Positions 40,891-48,354 of a stretch of 52,125 nucleotides of DNA are shown here, piece by piece. Under the pieces are notes generated by a model, which saw nothing but the letters and a program-made list of their open reading frames with translations, was not told the origin of the DNA and made no database searches. The stretch lies in the NCBI GenBank assembly GCA_045595365.1, contig JAZOAI010000020.1, positions 1 to 52,125 on the forward strand, in the 5' to 3' direction. The position numbers and the translations under genes were made by a program. The DNA is from SIG480 sp045595365 (GTDB lineage Bacteria; Bacillota; Clostridia; Oscillospirales; JAAYXM01). Position 1 is the first letter of the stretch; each line of letters begins with the position of its first letter.

Positions 40891-41175
40891 ATGTTAGAGT
40901 TGGCTATTGGTATCGTTTTAGGTGGTTGCGCATTGGGCGCAGGCTGTGCGATGATTGCAGGTATCGGCCCCGGTATAGGTGAAGGTAACGCAGTCGCAAA
41001 GGCTTGTGAAGCTATCGGCCGTCAGCCCGAGAGCAAGGGCTCGGTCACAAGCACAATGCTTATGGGTTGTGCTATTGCAGAAACAACGGGTCTTTACGCT
41101 CTTGTTATTGCAATCCTTCTCATATTCGTAGCACCCAACATTCTTGTCAACATTTTATTAAACGCAATCAGATAA
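40891..41175 (+). CDS. atpE: F-type ATP synthase subunit c, two-carboxylate type
   Basis: A 94-residue hairpin of two membrane helices joined by the RQPESKG loop (44-50). The first helix has GIGPGIGEGNA with Glu31 where Na+-type c subunits such as that of Ilyobacter have Gln32; the second has AIAETTG with the ion-binding Glu64 and Thr65. Glutamate at both places is the two-carboxylate motif described for the Na+-driven Fusobacterium rotor, and the Thr after the second Glu is a Na+-ligand position. A proton-only ring normally lacks the polar pair. GGAGGT lies upstream. Ion choice is inferred, not shown. Confidence 0.94.
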   Translation: MLELAIGIVLGGCALGAGCAMIAGIGPGIGEGNAVAKACEAIGRQPESKGSVTSTMLMGCAIAETTGLYALVIAILLIFVAPNILVNILLNAIR

Positions 41176-41192
41176 GTAAGGCGAGGAAAAAT

Positions 41193-41699
41193 ATGCAAAC
41201 TTTAGATGTCATATCCGTTAATATATGGGACATTCTGGTTTCTCTCATAAACCTTGTTTTGCTCTTTTTGATTATTAAAAAATTCCTGTATAAGCCTGTG
41301 AAAAAGGTTCTGGAAAAACGCCAGAAGGAACTCGACGAACAGTATCTTTCTGCTGAAACTGCGGAGATTGCTGCAAAAGAGAGCAAGCAAAAATGGGAAG
41401 AAGCTCTTTCCGGGGCAAAGTCTCAGGCAAATGAAATAATTGAAGAAGCTGCTCTCACCGCAAAGCGGCGCGGCGATAAAATCGTTGATGACGCGAAAGC
41501 TCAGGCAGACGGGATTATCCACAAAGCGGAGCAGGATGCTTATCTTGAGCGCAAAAAGGCAGAGCAGGAAATCAAGAGAGAAATAGTAGAGGTTTCGGGA
41601 GCTTTGTCAGAAAAGCTCATTGGCCGTGAAATCAACGTAGAAGATCACAGAGCATTTATTGATTCTTTCATAGAGGAAATAGGTGAAAGTGATGAATAA
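41193..41699 (+). CDS. atpF: F-type ATP synthase subunit b
   Basis: A 168-residue peripheral stalk subunit: one N-terminal membrane helix (about residues 10-30, DILVSLINLVLLFLIIKKF), then a long charged helix rich in Ala, Glu and Lys with the FLYKPVKKVLEKRQ start typical of b. It dimerises and holds F1 through delta. The start at 41193 follows GGCGAGGA. The gene's end overlaps atpH by 8 bases. Confidence 0.93.
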   Translation: MQTLDVISVNIWDILVSLINLVLLFLIIKKFLYKPVKKVLEKRQKELDEQYLSAETAEIAAKESKQKWEEALSGAKSQANEIIEEAALTAKRRGDKIVDDAKAQADGIIHKAEQDAYLERKKAEQEIKREIVEVSGALSEKLIGREINVEDHRAFIDSFIEEIGESDE

Positions 41700-42222
41700 T
41701 ATCGGAAAAGACTATGCAGAAGCCCTGTTTATGCTTGCCTGCGAGGAAGGACAAATGCGGCCGTATGGCGAGGCGCTCGAGCTTGTCGCGAATGCGTTGA
41801 GAGAAAACGAAGACTACTTCTCGTTTTTGTCCTCTCCCAATATCCCGATGAGTGACCGCCTTGAGTCTATTGGCTCGGTCTTCGGAGCTTATGTTCCGGA
41901 ACACGTTCTCTCTTTTCTCAAGCTTATGTGTGAAAAGGGAAGGCTCTATAGCTTTTTTGAAGCTGAAAAGGTCTATGCCGATTTTCTGAGTGAAGCGGAA
42001 AAGATTCAGAACGTCAAAGTCAGAAGCGCCGTCGAGCTTACGGCTTCGCAGAAGGAAAAACTGAAAGAAAAGCTCGAATCAATGAAAAAGACTACAGTAA
42101 ATATAGAATACGCCGTGGATTCCTCTCTTATCGGCGGCGTCGTCGTCGAGATTGACGACAAGATTATAGACGGCAGTCTCCACAACCGTTTGCAACAGGT
42201 AAAGGAAGTGATTAGCAAATGA
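41692..42222 (+). CDS. atpH: F-type ATP synthase subunit delta
   Basis: A 176-residue F1 subunit linking the peripheral stalk to alpha. Seen: DYAEALFMLACEEG near 5-18, a helical N-terminal domain, and the C-terminal motif VDSSLIGGVVVEIDDKIIDGSLHNRL near 139-164, the most conserved delta signature. The start at 41692 follows AGGTG; an in-frame GTG at 41683 lies inside that site. It overlaps atpF and, by four bases (ATGA), atpA. Confidence 0.93.
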   Translation: MNNIGKDYAEALFMLACEEGQMRPYGEALELVANALRENEDYFSFLSSPNIPMSDRLESIGSVFGAYVPEHVLSFLKLMCEKGRLYSFFEAEKVYADFLSEAEKIQNVKVRSAVELTASQKEKLKEKLESMKKTTVNIEYAVDSSLIGGVVVEIDDKIIDGSLHNRLQQVKEVISK

Positions 42223-43712
42223 GCTCAACACCGCAGGAAATCAGCAGTGTAATTAAAGAACAAATTAAAAATTATAAGTCAAAGCTTGAAATGAATGAAA
42301 CGGGAACCGTCATCCTCGTGGGAGACGGTATTGCCCGTGTATATGGCCTTTCTGAGTGTATGGCAAACGAGCTTTTAGAGTTTGAAGACGGAAGCTTCGG
42401 AATGGCGCAGAACCTGGAAACCGACACGGTCTCAGTCGCGCTTCTTTCGGATAACAACAATATCCGCGAAGGTTCAACCGTTCGCCGCACAAACCGCGTT
42501 TTATCCGTGCCGGTAGGCGAGGCGATGCTCGGGCGTGTTGTCAACGCACTTGGAGAACCTATTGACGGCAAAGGCGATATAATAACAGAGCATACCCGCC
42601 CGATTGAGTCCGAAGCCCCGGGGATAATCGAGAGAAAGAGCGTCTCTGTCCCTCTCCAGACTGGTATCAAAGCTATCGACAGTATGATTCCCATCGGTCG
42701 CGGTCAGCGTGAGCTTATTATCGGCGACCGCCAGACAGGAAAAACGGAAATCGCAATCGACACTATAATCAATCAGAAAAATTCAGGCGTTATCTGCATA
42801 TATGTAGCAATCGGGCAGAAGAACAGCTCGGTTGTTCAGCTTGCAAATCAGCTTACAGAAGCAGGCGCTATGGGATACACAATCATCGTTTCGGCATCGG
42901 CCTCTGAATCCGCGCCGCTTCAGTATGTTGCGCCGTATTCAGGCTGTGCTATGGCGGAATATTTCCGCGAGCAGGGGAAGGACGTTCTCATAATTTATGA
43001 CGACCTCTCCAAGCACGCGGTCGCATACAGAGCGCTTTCGCTTCTCATCCGTCGCCCACCGGGGCGCGAGGCGTATCCCGGAGATGTTTTCTATCTGCAC
43101 TCCCGCTTGCTTGAGCGTGCGGCGTGCGTTGCTCCGGAATACGGTGGCGGCTCAATCACAGCGCTCCCGCTTATCGAAACACAGGCAGGCGACGTTTCGG
43201 CATATATCCCGACAAACGTTATTTCAATAACCGACGGCCAGATATTCCTCGAAACGGAGCTTTTCCATTCGGGCATAATGCCGGCTATCAACCCGGGCAT
43301 CTCGGTCAGCCGAGTCGGCGGCGCCGCTCAGCTCAAGGCTATGAAGAAGGTCTCGGGAGAGCTTAAGCTTCTTTATTCGCAGTATCGTGAGCTTCAGGCC
43401 TTTGCACAGTTCGGAAGTGACCTTGATGCAGATACAAAAGCGCGCCTTGCATTGGGTGAGCGCATAGTTGAAGTTTTAAAGCAGAACAGAAACTCACCCG
43501 TTCGCGTAGGTTGCCAGGTTGCCATTGTTTATGCGGTAATCAACGGCCACCTCAACGATGTCCCCGTAAATAAAGTCAAGGAATATGAAGCTCGTTTGTA
43601 TGAACTCCTTGAAAACAAGTATTCGGAATTCCTCACAAGCGTAGAAGGTGGATCGTGGGAAGATAAAGACATCGAAGCTCTGAAATCTGCGCTTGCAGAA
43701 ATGCAGAGGTGA
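42219..43712 (+). CDS. atpA: F-type ATP synthase subunit alpha
   Basis: A 497-residue non-catalytic nucleotide-binding F1 subunit. Seen: the N-terminal beta domain with GDGIARVYGL near 34-43, the P-loop GDRQTGKTEIA near 167-177, IYVAIGQKNSSV near 193-204, and the alpha signature PAINPGISVSRVG near 358-370. Length is normal (about 500). Translationally coupled to atpH by an ATGA overlap. Confidence 0.96.
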   Translation: MSSTPQEISSVIKEQIKNYKSKLEMNETGTVILVGDGIARVYGLSECMANELLEFEDGSFGMAQNLETDTVSVALLSDNNNIREGSTVRRTNRVLSVPVGEAMLGRVVNALGEPIDGKGDIITEHTRPIESEAPGIIERKSVSVPLQTGIKAIDSMIPIGRGQRELIIGDRQTGKTEIAIDTIINQKNSGVICIYVAIGQKNSSVVQLANQLTEAGAMGYTIIVSASASESAPLQYVAPYSGCAMAEYFREQGKDVLIIYDDLSKHAVAYRALSLLIRRPPGREAYPGDVFYLHSRLLERAACVAPEYGGGSITALPLIETQAGDVSAYIPTNVISITDGQIFLETELFHSGIMPAINPGISVSRVGGAAQLKAMKKVSGELKLLYSQYRELQAFAQFGSDLDADTKARLALGERIVEVLKQNRNSPVRVGCQVAIVYAVINGHLNDVPVNKVKEYEARLYELLENKYSEFLTSVEGGSWEDKDIEALKSALAEMQR

Positions 43713-43716
43713 GCTT

Positions 43717-44520
43717 ATGGAAGCTAACATAAAGCAGCTTCGCATACGCATAAAAAGTGTCAACTCCACGCGGCATCTTACAAAGGCGATGGGGCTCGTT
43801 GCATCCTCGAAAATCAGAAAGTCAACCGAGCTTATGTTGAGCAGCCGCGAATACTCCGATGCCGTGAGTGAGGTTGCAGAGCAGCTTGCTTCCTGCAGCG
43901 AATGCTCCAAAAGCCCGTATATGAGGGAAGGTGTCGGCGAAACAACCCGCTTAATCGTAATAGCGGGCGACCGTGGTCTTGCGGGCGGGTATAACGCAAA
44001 TGTTTTCCGCCTTGTGAGCGAGTTTGAGGAAACTCATAAAATCCCGATCGGCAAGCGCGCTTGCGAGCGCTTTGGCGGAGAGCTTCGCCTTGCGGAAGCC
44101 TTTTCCTATTCTGATGCAAAATCGATTGCAATAGACTTGTGCCGCGATTTTTATAATGGGGAGTTTGACCGACTCGGAATTGTTTACACGAAATACCATT
44201 CAATGATGTCGCAGGAGCCGGCAGTTTTCTATGTTCTTCCTCTGGAAAAAACAAAGCGTGAGGGTGGAGTCAGCGCCATCTTCGAGCCGGACGAACTTAC
44301 GGTACTCGACGAAGTCGTTCCCGAGTATGTAACCGGAGTGTTGCTTGCGTGCGTGAGAGAAAGTGTTGCATCCGAAGTTGCGGCGCGCCGCGTTGCTATG
44401 GATGCCGCAGATAAGAACGCCCAGGAAATGTTGAGCGACTTAAACCTTGCCTACAACAGAGCGCGTCAGGGCGCAATCACGCAGGAAATAACAGAAATTA
44501 TTGCCGGAAGCGGTCTATAA
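43717..44520 (+). CDS. atpG: F-type ATP synthase subunit gamma
   Basis: A 267-residue central shaft subunit. Seen: the N-terminal helix QLRIRIKSVNSTRHLTKAM near 6-24 and the C-terminal helix with ASEVAARRVAMDAADKNAQEM near 221-241 and YNRARQGAITQEITEIIAGS near 246-265, the family signature. Somewhat shorter than E. coli gamma (287). The start at 43717 follows GAGGTGAG, four bases after the atpA stop. Confidence 0.94.
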   Translation: MEANIKQLRIRIKSVNSTRHLTKAMGLVASSKIRKSTELMLSSREYSDAVSEVAEQLASCSECSKSPYMREGVGETTRLIVIAGDRGLAGGYNANVFRLVSEFEETHKIPIGKRACERFGGELRLAEAFSYSDAKSIAIDLCRDFYNGEFDRLGIVYTKYHSMMSQEPAVFYVLPLEKTKREGGVSAIFEPDELTVLDEVVPEYVTGVLLACVRESVASEVAARRVAMDAADKNAQEMLSDLNLAYNRARQGAITQEITEIIAGSGL

Positions 44521-44542
44521 TTGCAAGTAAGGAGATTGAATT

Positions 44543-45943
44543 ATGTCACAAAAAGCAAGCGGAAAAGTCAGTCAGGTCATGGGGCCTGTTGTTGACGTTT
44601 GTTTTGAGGAAGGCGCTTTGCCCTCTATATACAATGCACTCACTATGCAAAACGGCGACAAGAAGCTGACTGTTGAAGTAGCGCAGCATATAGGCGATAA
44701 CATCGTCAGATGTATTGCTATGTCATCCACCGATGGGCTCAGAAGAGGGATTGAGGTTACCGACACAGGTGCGCCGATAAGCGTTCCTGTCGGCCGCGAA
44801 ACTCTTGGGAGAATTTTCAATGTTCTGGGTGATACGGTTGACAATAAGCCGTTTGAAGATAAAGGAGAGCGCTGGGACATCCACCGCAGCGCACCGTCTT
44901 ACAGCGAGCTTGCAACAGCCACTGAAATTCTCGAAACGGGAATTAAAGTTATCGACCTCATCTGCCCGTATGCAAAGGGCGGGAAAATCGGCCTTTTTGG
45001 CGGCGCAGGAGTTGGAAAAACAGTTCTCATAATGGAGCTTATCAACAACGTCGCAAAGCAGCACGGCGGGCTTTCCGTATTCACCGGAGTAGGTGAGAGA
45101 ACCCGTGAAGGGAATGACCTTTACAACGAAATGACCGAATCAGGTGTTCTTTCAAATACGACCCTTGTCTACGGCCAGATGAACGAGCCGCCAGGGGCAA
45201 GAATGCGCGTTGCACTTTCAGGCCTCACAATGGCGGAATATTTCAGAGATGAAGAAAAACAGGATGTTCTCCTCTTTATAGATAACATCTTCAGATTTAC
45301 TCAGGCGGGCAGTGAGGTTTCCGCGCTCCTTGGGCGTATGCCCTCGGCGGTTGGATACCAGCCGACGCTTGCAAACGAAATGGGAACGCTGCAGGAGCGA
45401 ATCACGTCAACAAAAAAAGGTTCTATTACTTCCATTCAGGCAGTATATGTCCCGGCTGACGACCTGACCGACCCCGCCCCGGCCACTACCTTTGCCCATC
45501 TTGACGCAACAACGGTTCTTTCGAGAAGCATAGCTTCTCAGGGTATCTATCCGGCAGTCGACCCACTTGAGTCAACAAGCCGAATTCTTTCGCCTGAAAC
45601 ATTGGGGGAGGAGCATTACTTTGTCGCAAAAGAGGTTCAGCGAATCCTCCAGCGTTATCAGGAGCTTATGGATATTATCGCGATTATGGGTATGGACGAG
45701 CTCTCCGATGCGGATAAGCTTTTAGTCCAGCGCGCGAGAAAGATTCAGCGCTTCCTGTCTCAGCCCATTGACGTTTCCGAAAAATTCACGGGCTTTAAGG
45801 GAAAATACGTTCCGCTCTCTGAGACAATCCGCGGTTTTAAGGAAATTATCGAGGGCAAGCACGACGACTTGCCTGAATCCGCATTCCTCTTTGTCGGAAC
45901 TATTGACGAAGCTGTCGAAAAGGCAAAGAAGGTGCAGGAATGA
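44543..45943 (+). CDS. atpD: F-type ATP synthase subunit beta
   Basis: A 466-residue catalytic F1 subunit. Seen: VMGPVVDVCFEEG near 12-24, the P-loop GGAGVGKTVL near 152-161, GVGERTREGNDLY near 181-193, the DELSEED-region equivalent MGMDELSDADKLLV near 382-395, and the ATPase alpha/beta signature PAVDPLESTSR near 341-351. Length is normal. AAGGAG precedes the ATG; the last four bases overlap atpC. Confidence 0.97.
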   Translation: MSQKASGKVSQVMGPVVDVCFEEGALPSIYNALTMQNGDKKLTVEVAQHIGDNIVRCIAMSSTDGLRRGIEVTDTGAPISVPVGRETLGRIFNVLGDTVDNKPFEDKGERWDIHRSAPSYSELATATEILETGIKVIDLICPYAKGGKIGLFGGAGVGKTVLIMELINNVAKQHGGLSVFTGVGERTREGNDLYNEMTESGVLSNTTLVYGQMNEPPGARMRVALSGLTMAEYFRDEEKQDVLLFIDNIFRFTQAGSEVSALLGRMPSAVGYQPTLANEMGTLQERITSTKKGSITSIQAVYVPADDLTDPAPATTFAHLDATTVLSRSIASQGIYPAVDPLESTSRILSPETLGEEHYFVAKEVQRILQRYQELMDIIAIMGMDELSDADKLLVQRARKIQRFLSQPIDVSEKFTGFKGKYVPLSETIRGFKEIIEGKHDDLPESAFLFVGTIDEAVEKAKKVQE

Positions 45944-46197
45944 GCAATTATCTGCTGATTATTTCATCTCCCGAAGGAGAGATTTTCAGAGGAAACGTCT
46001 CGGCGTTCTTTGCCCGGGGCGCAGAAGGAGATCTTGCAGTTTTAGCAAGACACACGCCATTTGTCACAACGGTAAAGCCATGTGATTGTAAAATCACAAA
46101 AGAAGACGGTGAAGAAGTCATAGCGAAAACCGAGGGCGGGATTTTAACAGTGTCCGAGGAAAAAGTTATTTTTCTCACGGGGAGTTTCAAGTGGTAG
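45940..46197 (+). CDS. atpC: F-type ATP synthase subunit epsilon, lacking the C-terminal domain
   Basis: An 85-residue protein equal to only the N-terminal beta-sandwich of epsilon: ISSPEGEIFRGNV near 8-20, GAEGDLAVLARHTPFVTTVKP near 27-47, and GGILTVSEEKVIFLTG near 66-81. Typical epsilon is about 130-140 residues and has two C-terminal helices that inhibit ATP hydrolysis. Here the stop falls right after the sandwich and the terminator hairpin starts 14 bases later, with no trace of the missing part, so this is not a recent frameshift. Regulation by the extended epsilon conformation should be absent. Confidence 0.9.
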   Translation: MSNYLLIISSPEGEIFRGNVSAFFARGAEGDLAVLARHTPFVTTVKPCDCKITKEDGEEVIAKTEGGILTVSEEKVIFLTGSFKW

Positions 46198-46210
46198 ATA
46201 AGAGTATATA

Positions 46211-46251
46211 AAAAGCAATCGATGGATTTTTAGTCCATCGATTGCTTTTTT
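46211..46251 (+). terminator. Rho-independent terminator of the ATP synthase operon
   Basis: AAAAGCAATCGATGGA (46211-46226) pairs perfectly with TCCATCGATTGCTTTT (46234-46249), followed by more T. Confidence 0.95.
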
Positions 46252-46259
46252 ATTTCGAT

Positions 46260-46507
46260 TAATTAAATTTTTCTAAACTTATTCATTATCAGATTGAAAG
46301 GAGTGGTGAGATATGCTAAAATGCTGATTTGTCGAACTTTTCAGTAAAGTCAAAAAAGCGTAATGAGATAGGAGAATCATATTTGCTGTAAAAAAGCCAA
46401 TCGCGTTTGTAATTTGTATAAAAAATTGTAAAAAGTTGACAACTTCTTCGAATATTATCGTATTTGTGATAAAATAATAATATAAAATACGAAAGGAAGT
46501 TGCGAAA
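46260..46507 (+). promoter_or_regulatory. AT-rich boundary region before the integrase
   Basis: This stretch marks the change from the ATP synthase region to a more AT-rich composition. It holds TTGACA at 46436-46441 without a good -10 at the right distance, a short repeat CGTATTT (46459-46465) with AAATACG (46485-46491), and the ribosome binding site GAAAGGAAG before 46508. No gene seen. Confidence 0.4.
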
Positions 46508-47356
46508 ATGGAAAAGAGAATAACCCAAGAGTTGATTGAAGATTTCAAAAATTATTTGATCAACGAGGAAAAAACTTCAAATACGCTTGAGAAATATTTG
46601 CGTGATATCAAGGCTTTCTTTGTGTGGAACTCAGGATGTGAAATCGACAAGCGGAAAGTTCTTGATTACAAAGAATATTTGATAGCGAATTTCGCCCCGG
46701 CATCCGTTAATTCTGTCTTATCCTCTCTCAACAGCTTTTTTGAGTTTAATAATTGGTATGAGTTAAAGGTGAAAATGCTCAGAATTCAAAAACAAATTTT
46801 TGTTCAGAAAGAAAAAGAGCTTTCAAAAGCAGAGTATCAAAGATTGCTTGATGCAGCAAAAGCTAAAAAGGACGAAAGATTATATTTGCTGATGCAAACT
46901 ATATGCTCGAGCGGTATACGGGTTTCTGAACTGCAGCATATAACAGTTGAAGCTGTAAAGCTGCGAAAAGCTAATATCAACTGTAAAGGGAAAATCAGAA
47001 TTGTGTTTCTGCCAAAAGAGCTTTGCAGAATGCTCACGCAATATGCAAAGAGCAAAAAAATAACAAGCGGCTCAGTATTTGTGACAAGAACAGGAAAACC
47101 GCTTGACAGAAGCACGATATGGAAAATGATGAAAGCACTTTGCGAAAGTGCAGGAGTGTCAAGATTTAAAGTTTTCCCGCATAATCTGAGGCACCTGTTC
47201 GCAAGTACATATTATTCATTGCAAAAAGATATCGTTCGTCTGGCAGACATTCTCGGGCACTCAAGCGTAAATACTACAAGAATCTATACCATAGAAAATG
47301 GCAACACCCACCGCAGACAAATGCAAAAAATGGGACTCGTGCGGATGCAAAATTAA
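46508..47356 (+). CDS. Tyrosine recombinase/integrase
   Basis: A 282-residue phage-integrase family protein. The N-terminal SAM-like core-binding domain spans about residues 1-95; the catalytic domain follows. Seen: first arginine in SGIRVSEL near 136-143, HNLRHLFA near 222-229 (His-x-x-Arg), LGHSSVNTTRIYT near 249-261 with the histidine and the nucleophilic tyrosine. It cuts and joins DNA at specific sites, as in integrons, conjugative elements or XerCD-like recombination; it is not an obvious XerC/D by position. Two related palindromes follow its stop (47361-47382 and 47592-47611). Base composition is AT-rich compared with the ATP synthase genes. Confidence 0.9.
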   Translation: MEKRITQELIEDFKNYLINEEKTSNTLEKYLRDIKAFFVWNSGCEIDKRKVLDYKEYLIANFAPASVNSVLSSLNSFFEFNNWYELKVKMLRIQKQIFVQKEKELSKAEYQRLLDAAKAKKDERLYLLMQTICSSGIRVSELQHITVEAVKLRKANINCKGKIRIVFLPKELCRMLTQYAKSKKITSGSVFVTRTGKPLDRSTIWKMMKALCESAGVSRFKVFPHNLRHLFASTYYSLQKDIVRLADILGHSSVNTTRIYTIENGNTHRRQMQKMGLVRMQN

Positions 47357-47360
47357 AAAA

Positions 47361-47382
47361 CCACATAATCAGCATTATGTGG
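47361..47382. repeat. Palindrome P1 after the integrase
   Basis: CCACATAAT-CAGC-ATTATGTGG, a 9-bp stem with a four-base loop. Its inner 20 bases are the reverse complement of the palindrome at 47592-47611. May also act as a terminator, though no T-run follows. Confidence 0.7.
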
Positions 47383-47485
47383 CAAAATCATTAAAATATT
47401 TGAATAAATTATACCACGAAAATACGTAAAGGTCAATGTTTCAGAGATAAATACATAAAAATCATAAAATTTGCACATAGCAAAT

Positions 47486-47517
47486 AGACCAATGAAAAAA
47501 TTACGACTCATTGGTCT
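47486..47517. other. Perfect 10-bp hairpin of unknown role
   Basis: AGACCAATGA (47486-47495) pairs with TCATTGGTCT (47508-47517). It sits between the two palindromes and before the terminator at 47546-47570; no gene is recognisable around it. Confidence 0.5.
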
Positions 47518-47545
47518 GAGGCTCTTTTGAATTTGTGGTAACTGC

Positions 47546-47570
47546 AATCACCTGAGAGGGTGATTTTTTT
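47546..47570 (+). terminator. Rho-independent terminator
   Basis: AATCACC (47546-47552) pairs with GGTGATT (47559-47565) and continues into a run of T to 47570. It lies between the integrase and the SLOG gene; with the hairpin at 47486-47517 it suggests a short non-coding transcript. Confidence 0.75.
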
Positions 47571-47591
47571 ATTTCAGCCATCTTCGTTACA

Positions 47592-47611
47592 CACATAATG
47601 CTGATTATGTG
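47592..47611. repeat. Palindrome P2, inverted copy of P1
   Basis: CACATAAT-GCTG-ATTATGTG; it differs from P1 only in loop orientation (CAGC versus GCTG), so it is the same 20-mer in inverse orientation 230 bases away. Confidence 0.7.
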
Positions 47612-47634
47612 AGAAAGGGGTTTTAAAACAGAAT

Positions 47635-48150
47635 ATGCCCGATATAGATAAAGATAGAACTTGTTGTTTCTTCGGCCACAGAAAGATTGATGAAACGGAC
47701 GAATTGAAAAATAACCTGTATGAAATTATAGAGAATTTAATTGTAAATCAAAAAATTGATACCTTCCTCTTCGGAAGCAAAAGTGAATTTGATAGACTAT
47801 GTCTTAAAACAGTAACCGAACTGAAAGAAGAATATCCTCACATCAAACGGATATATGTCAGGTCAGCATTTCAACACATTCCCGATTGGTATGAAGATAG
47901 TCTGCTAAAACATTATGAAGGTACATACTTCCCTGAACATATGGAAAACGCAGGCAGAGCTTCCTATGTGGAACGCAATCAGGAAATGATTAACCACAGT
48001 AAATTCTGTGTGGTTTATTATGATGAAAACTATCTCCCCCCAAGGCGAAGAAACAGCAGACGCGATTTATTTGATTACCAACCAAAAAGTGGAACTGCTG
48101 TTGCGTACGACTATGCTGTGAGAAAGAAAAACATATTATTAATATACTAA
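47635..48150 (+). CDS. SLOG-superfamily protein, DUF1273/YpsA-like
   Basis: A 171-residue protein with the N-terminal CCFFGHRKI near 10-18, FLFGSKSEFDRLCLKTV near 44-60 and C-terminal PKSGTAVAYDYAVRKK near 150-165. The FGHR start and the late GTAxAxxYA pattern are typical of DUF1273/YpsA-type SLOG proteins, which share a Rossmann-like fold with nucleotide-binding LOG and DprA domains. The role is unknown; some SLOG proteins are proposed to sense nucleotide signals in conflict systems. The ribosome binding site (AAAGGGG) is a little far from the ATG. Confidence 0.75.
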   Translation: MPDIDKDRTCCFFGHRKIDETDELKNNLYEIIENLIVNQKIDTFLFGSKSEFDRLCLKTVTELKEEYPHIKRIYVRSAFQHIPDWYEDSLLKHYEGTYFPEHMENAGRASYVERNQEMINHSKFCVVYYDENYLPPRRRNSRRDLFDYQPKSGTAVAYDYAVRKKNILLIY

Positions 48151-48270
48151 TTACATAACGAAATTTGCAAATAATAGGATATAAAAAAACAAGCAAAATA
48201 TTTTTCGCACAAAAGTTACTGTTTTTTGTTAAAAAAAGTTGAGGTTTTCATAGAAAAATAGCAATAAATA

Positions 48271-48299
48271 TTGAAAATTTGAATTACATATGATATAAT
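48271..48299 (+). promoter_or_regulatory. Promoter of the diguanylate cyclase gene
   Basis: TTGAAA (48271-48276), 17-bp spacer, TATAAT (48294-48299). About 55 bases lie between it and the start at 48355. Confidence 0.75.
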
Positions 48300-48354
48300 T
48301 TTATACGAATATATGTAACTTTTGAAAATGTTATATATTTAAGAGGTAATGATT

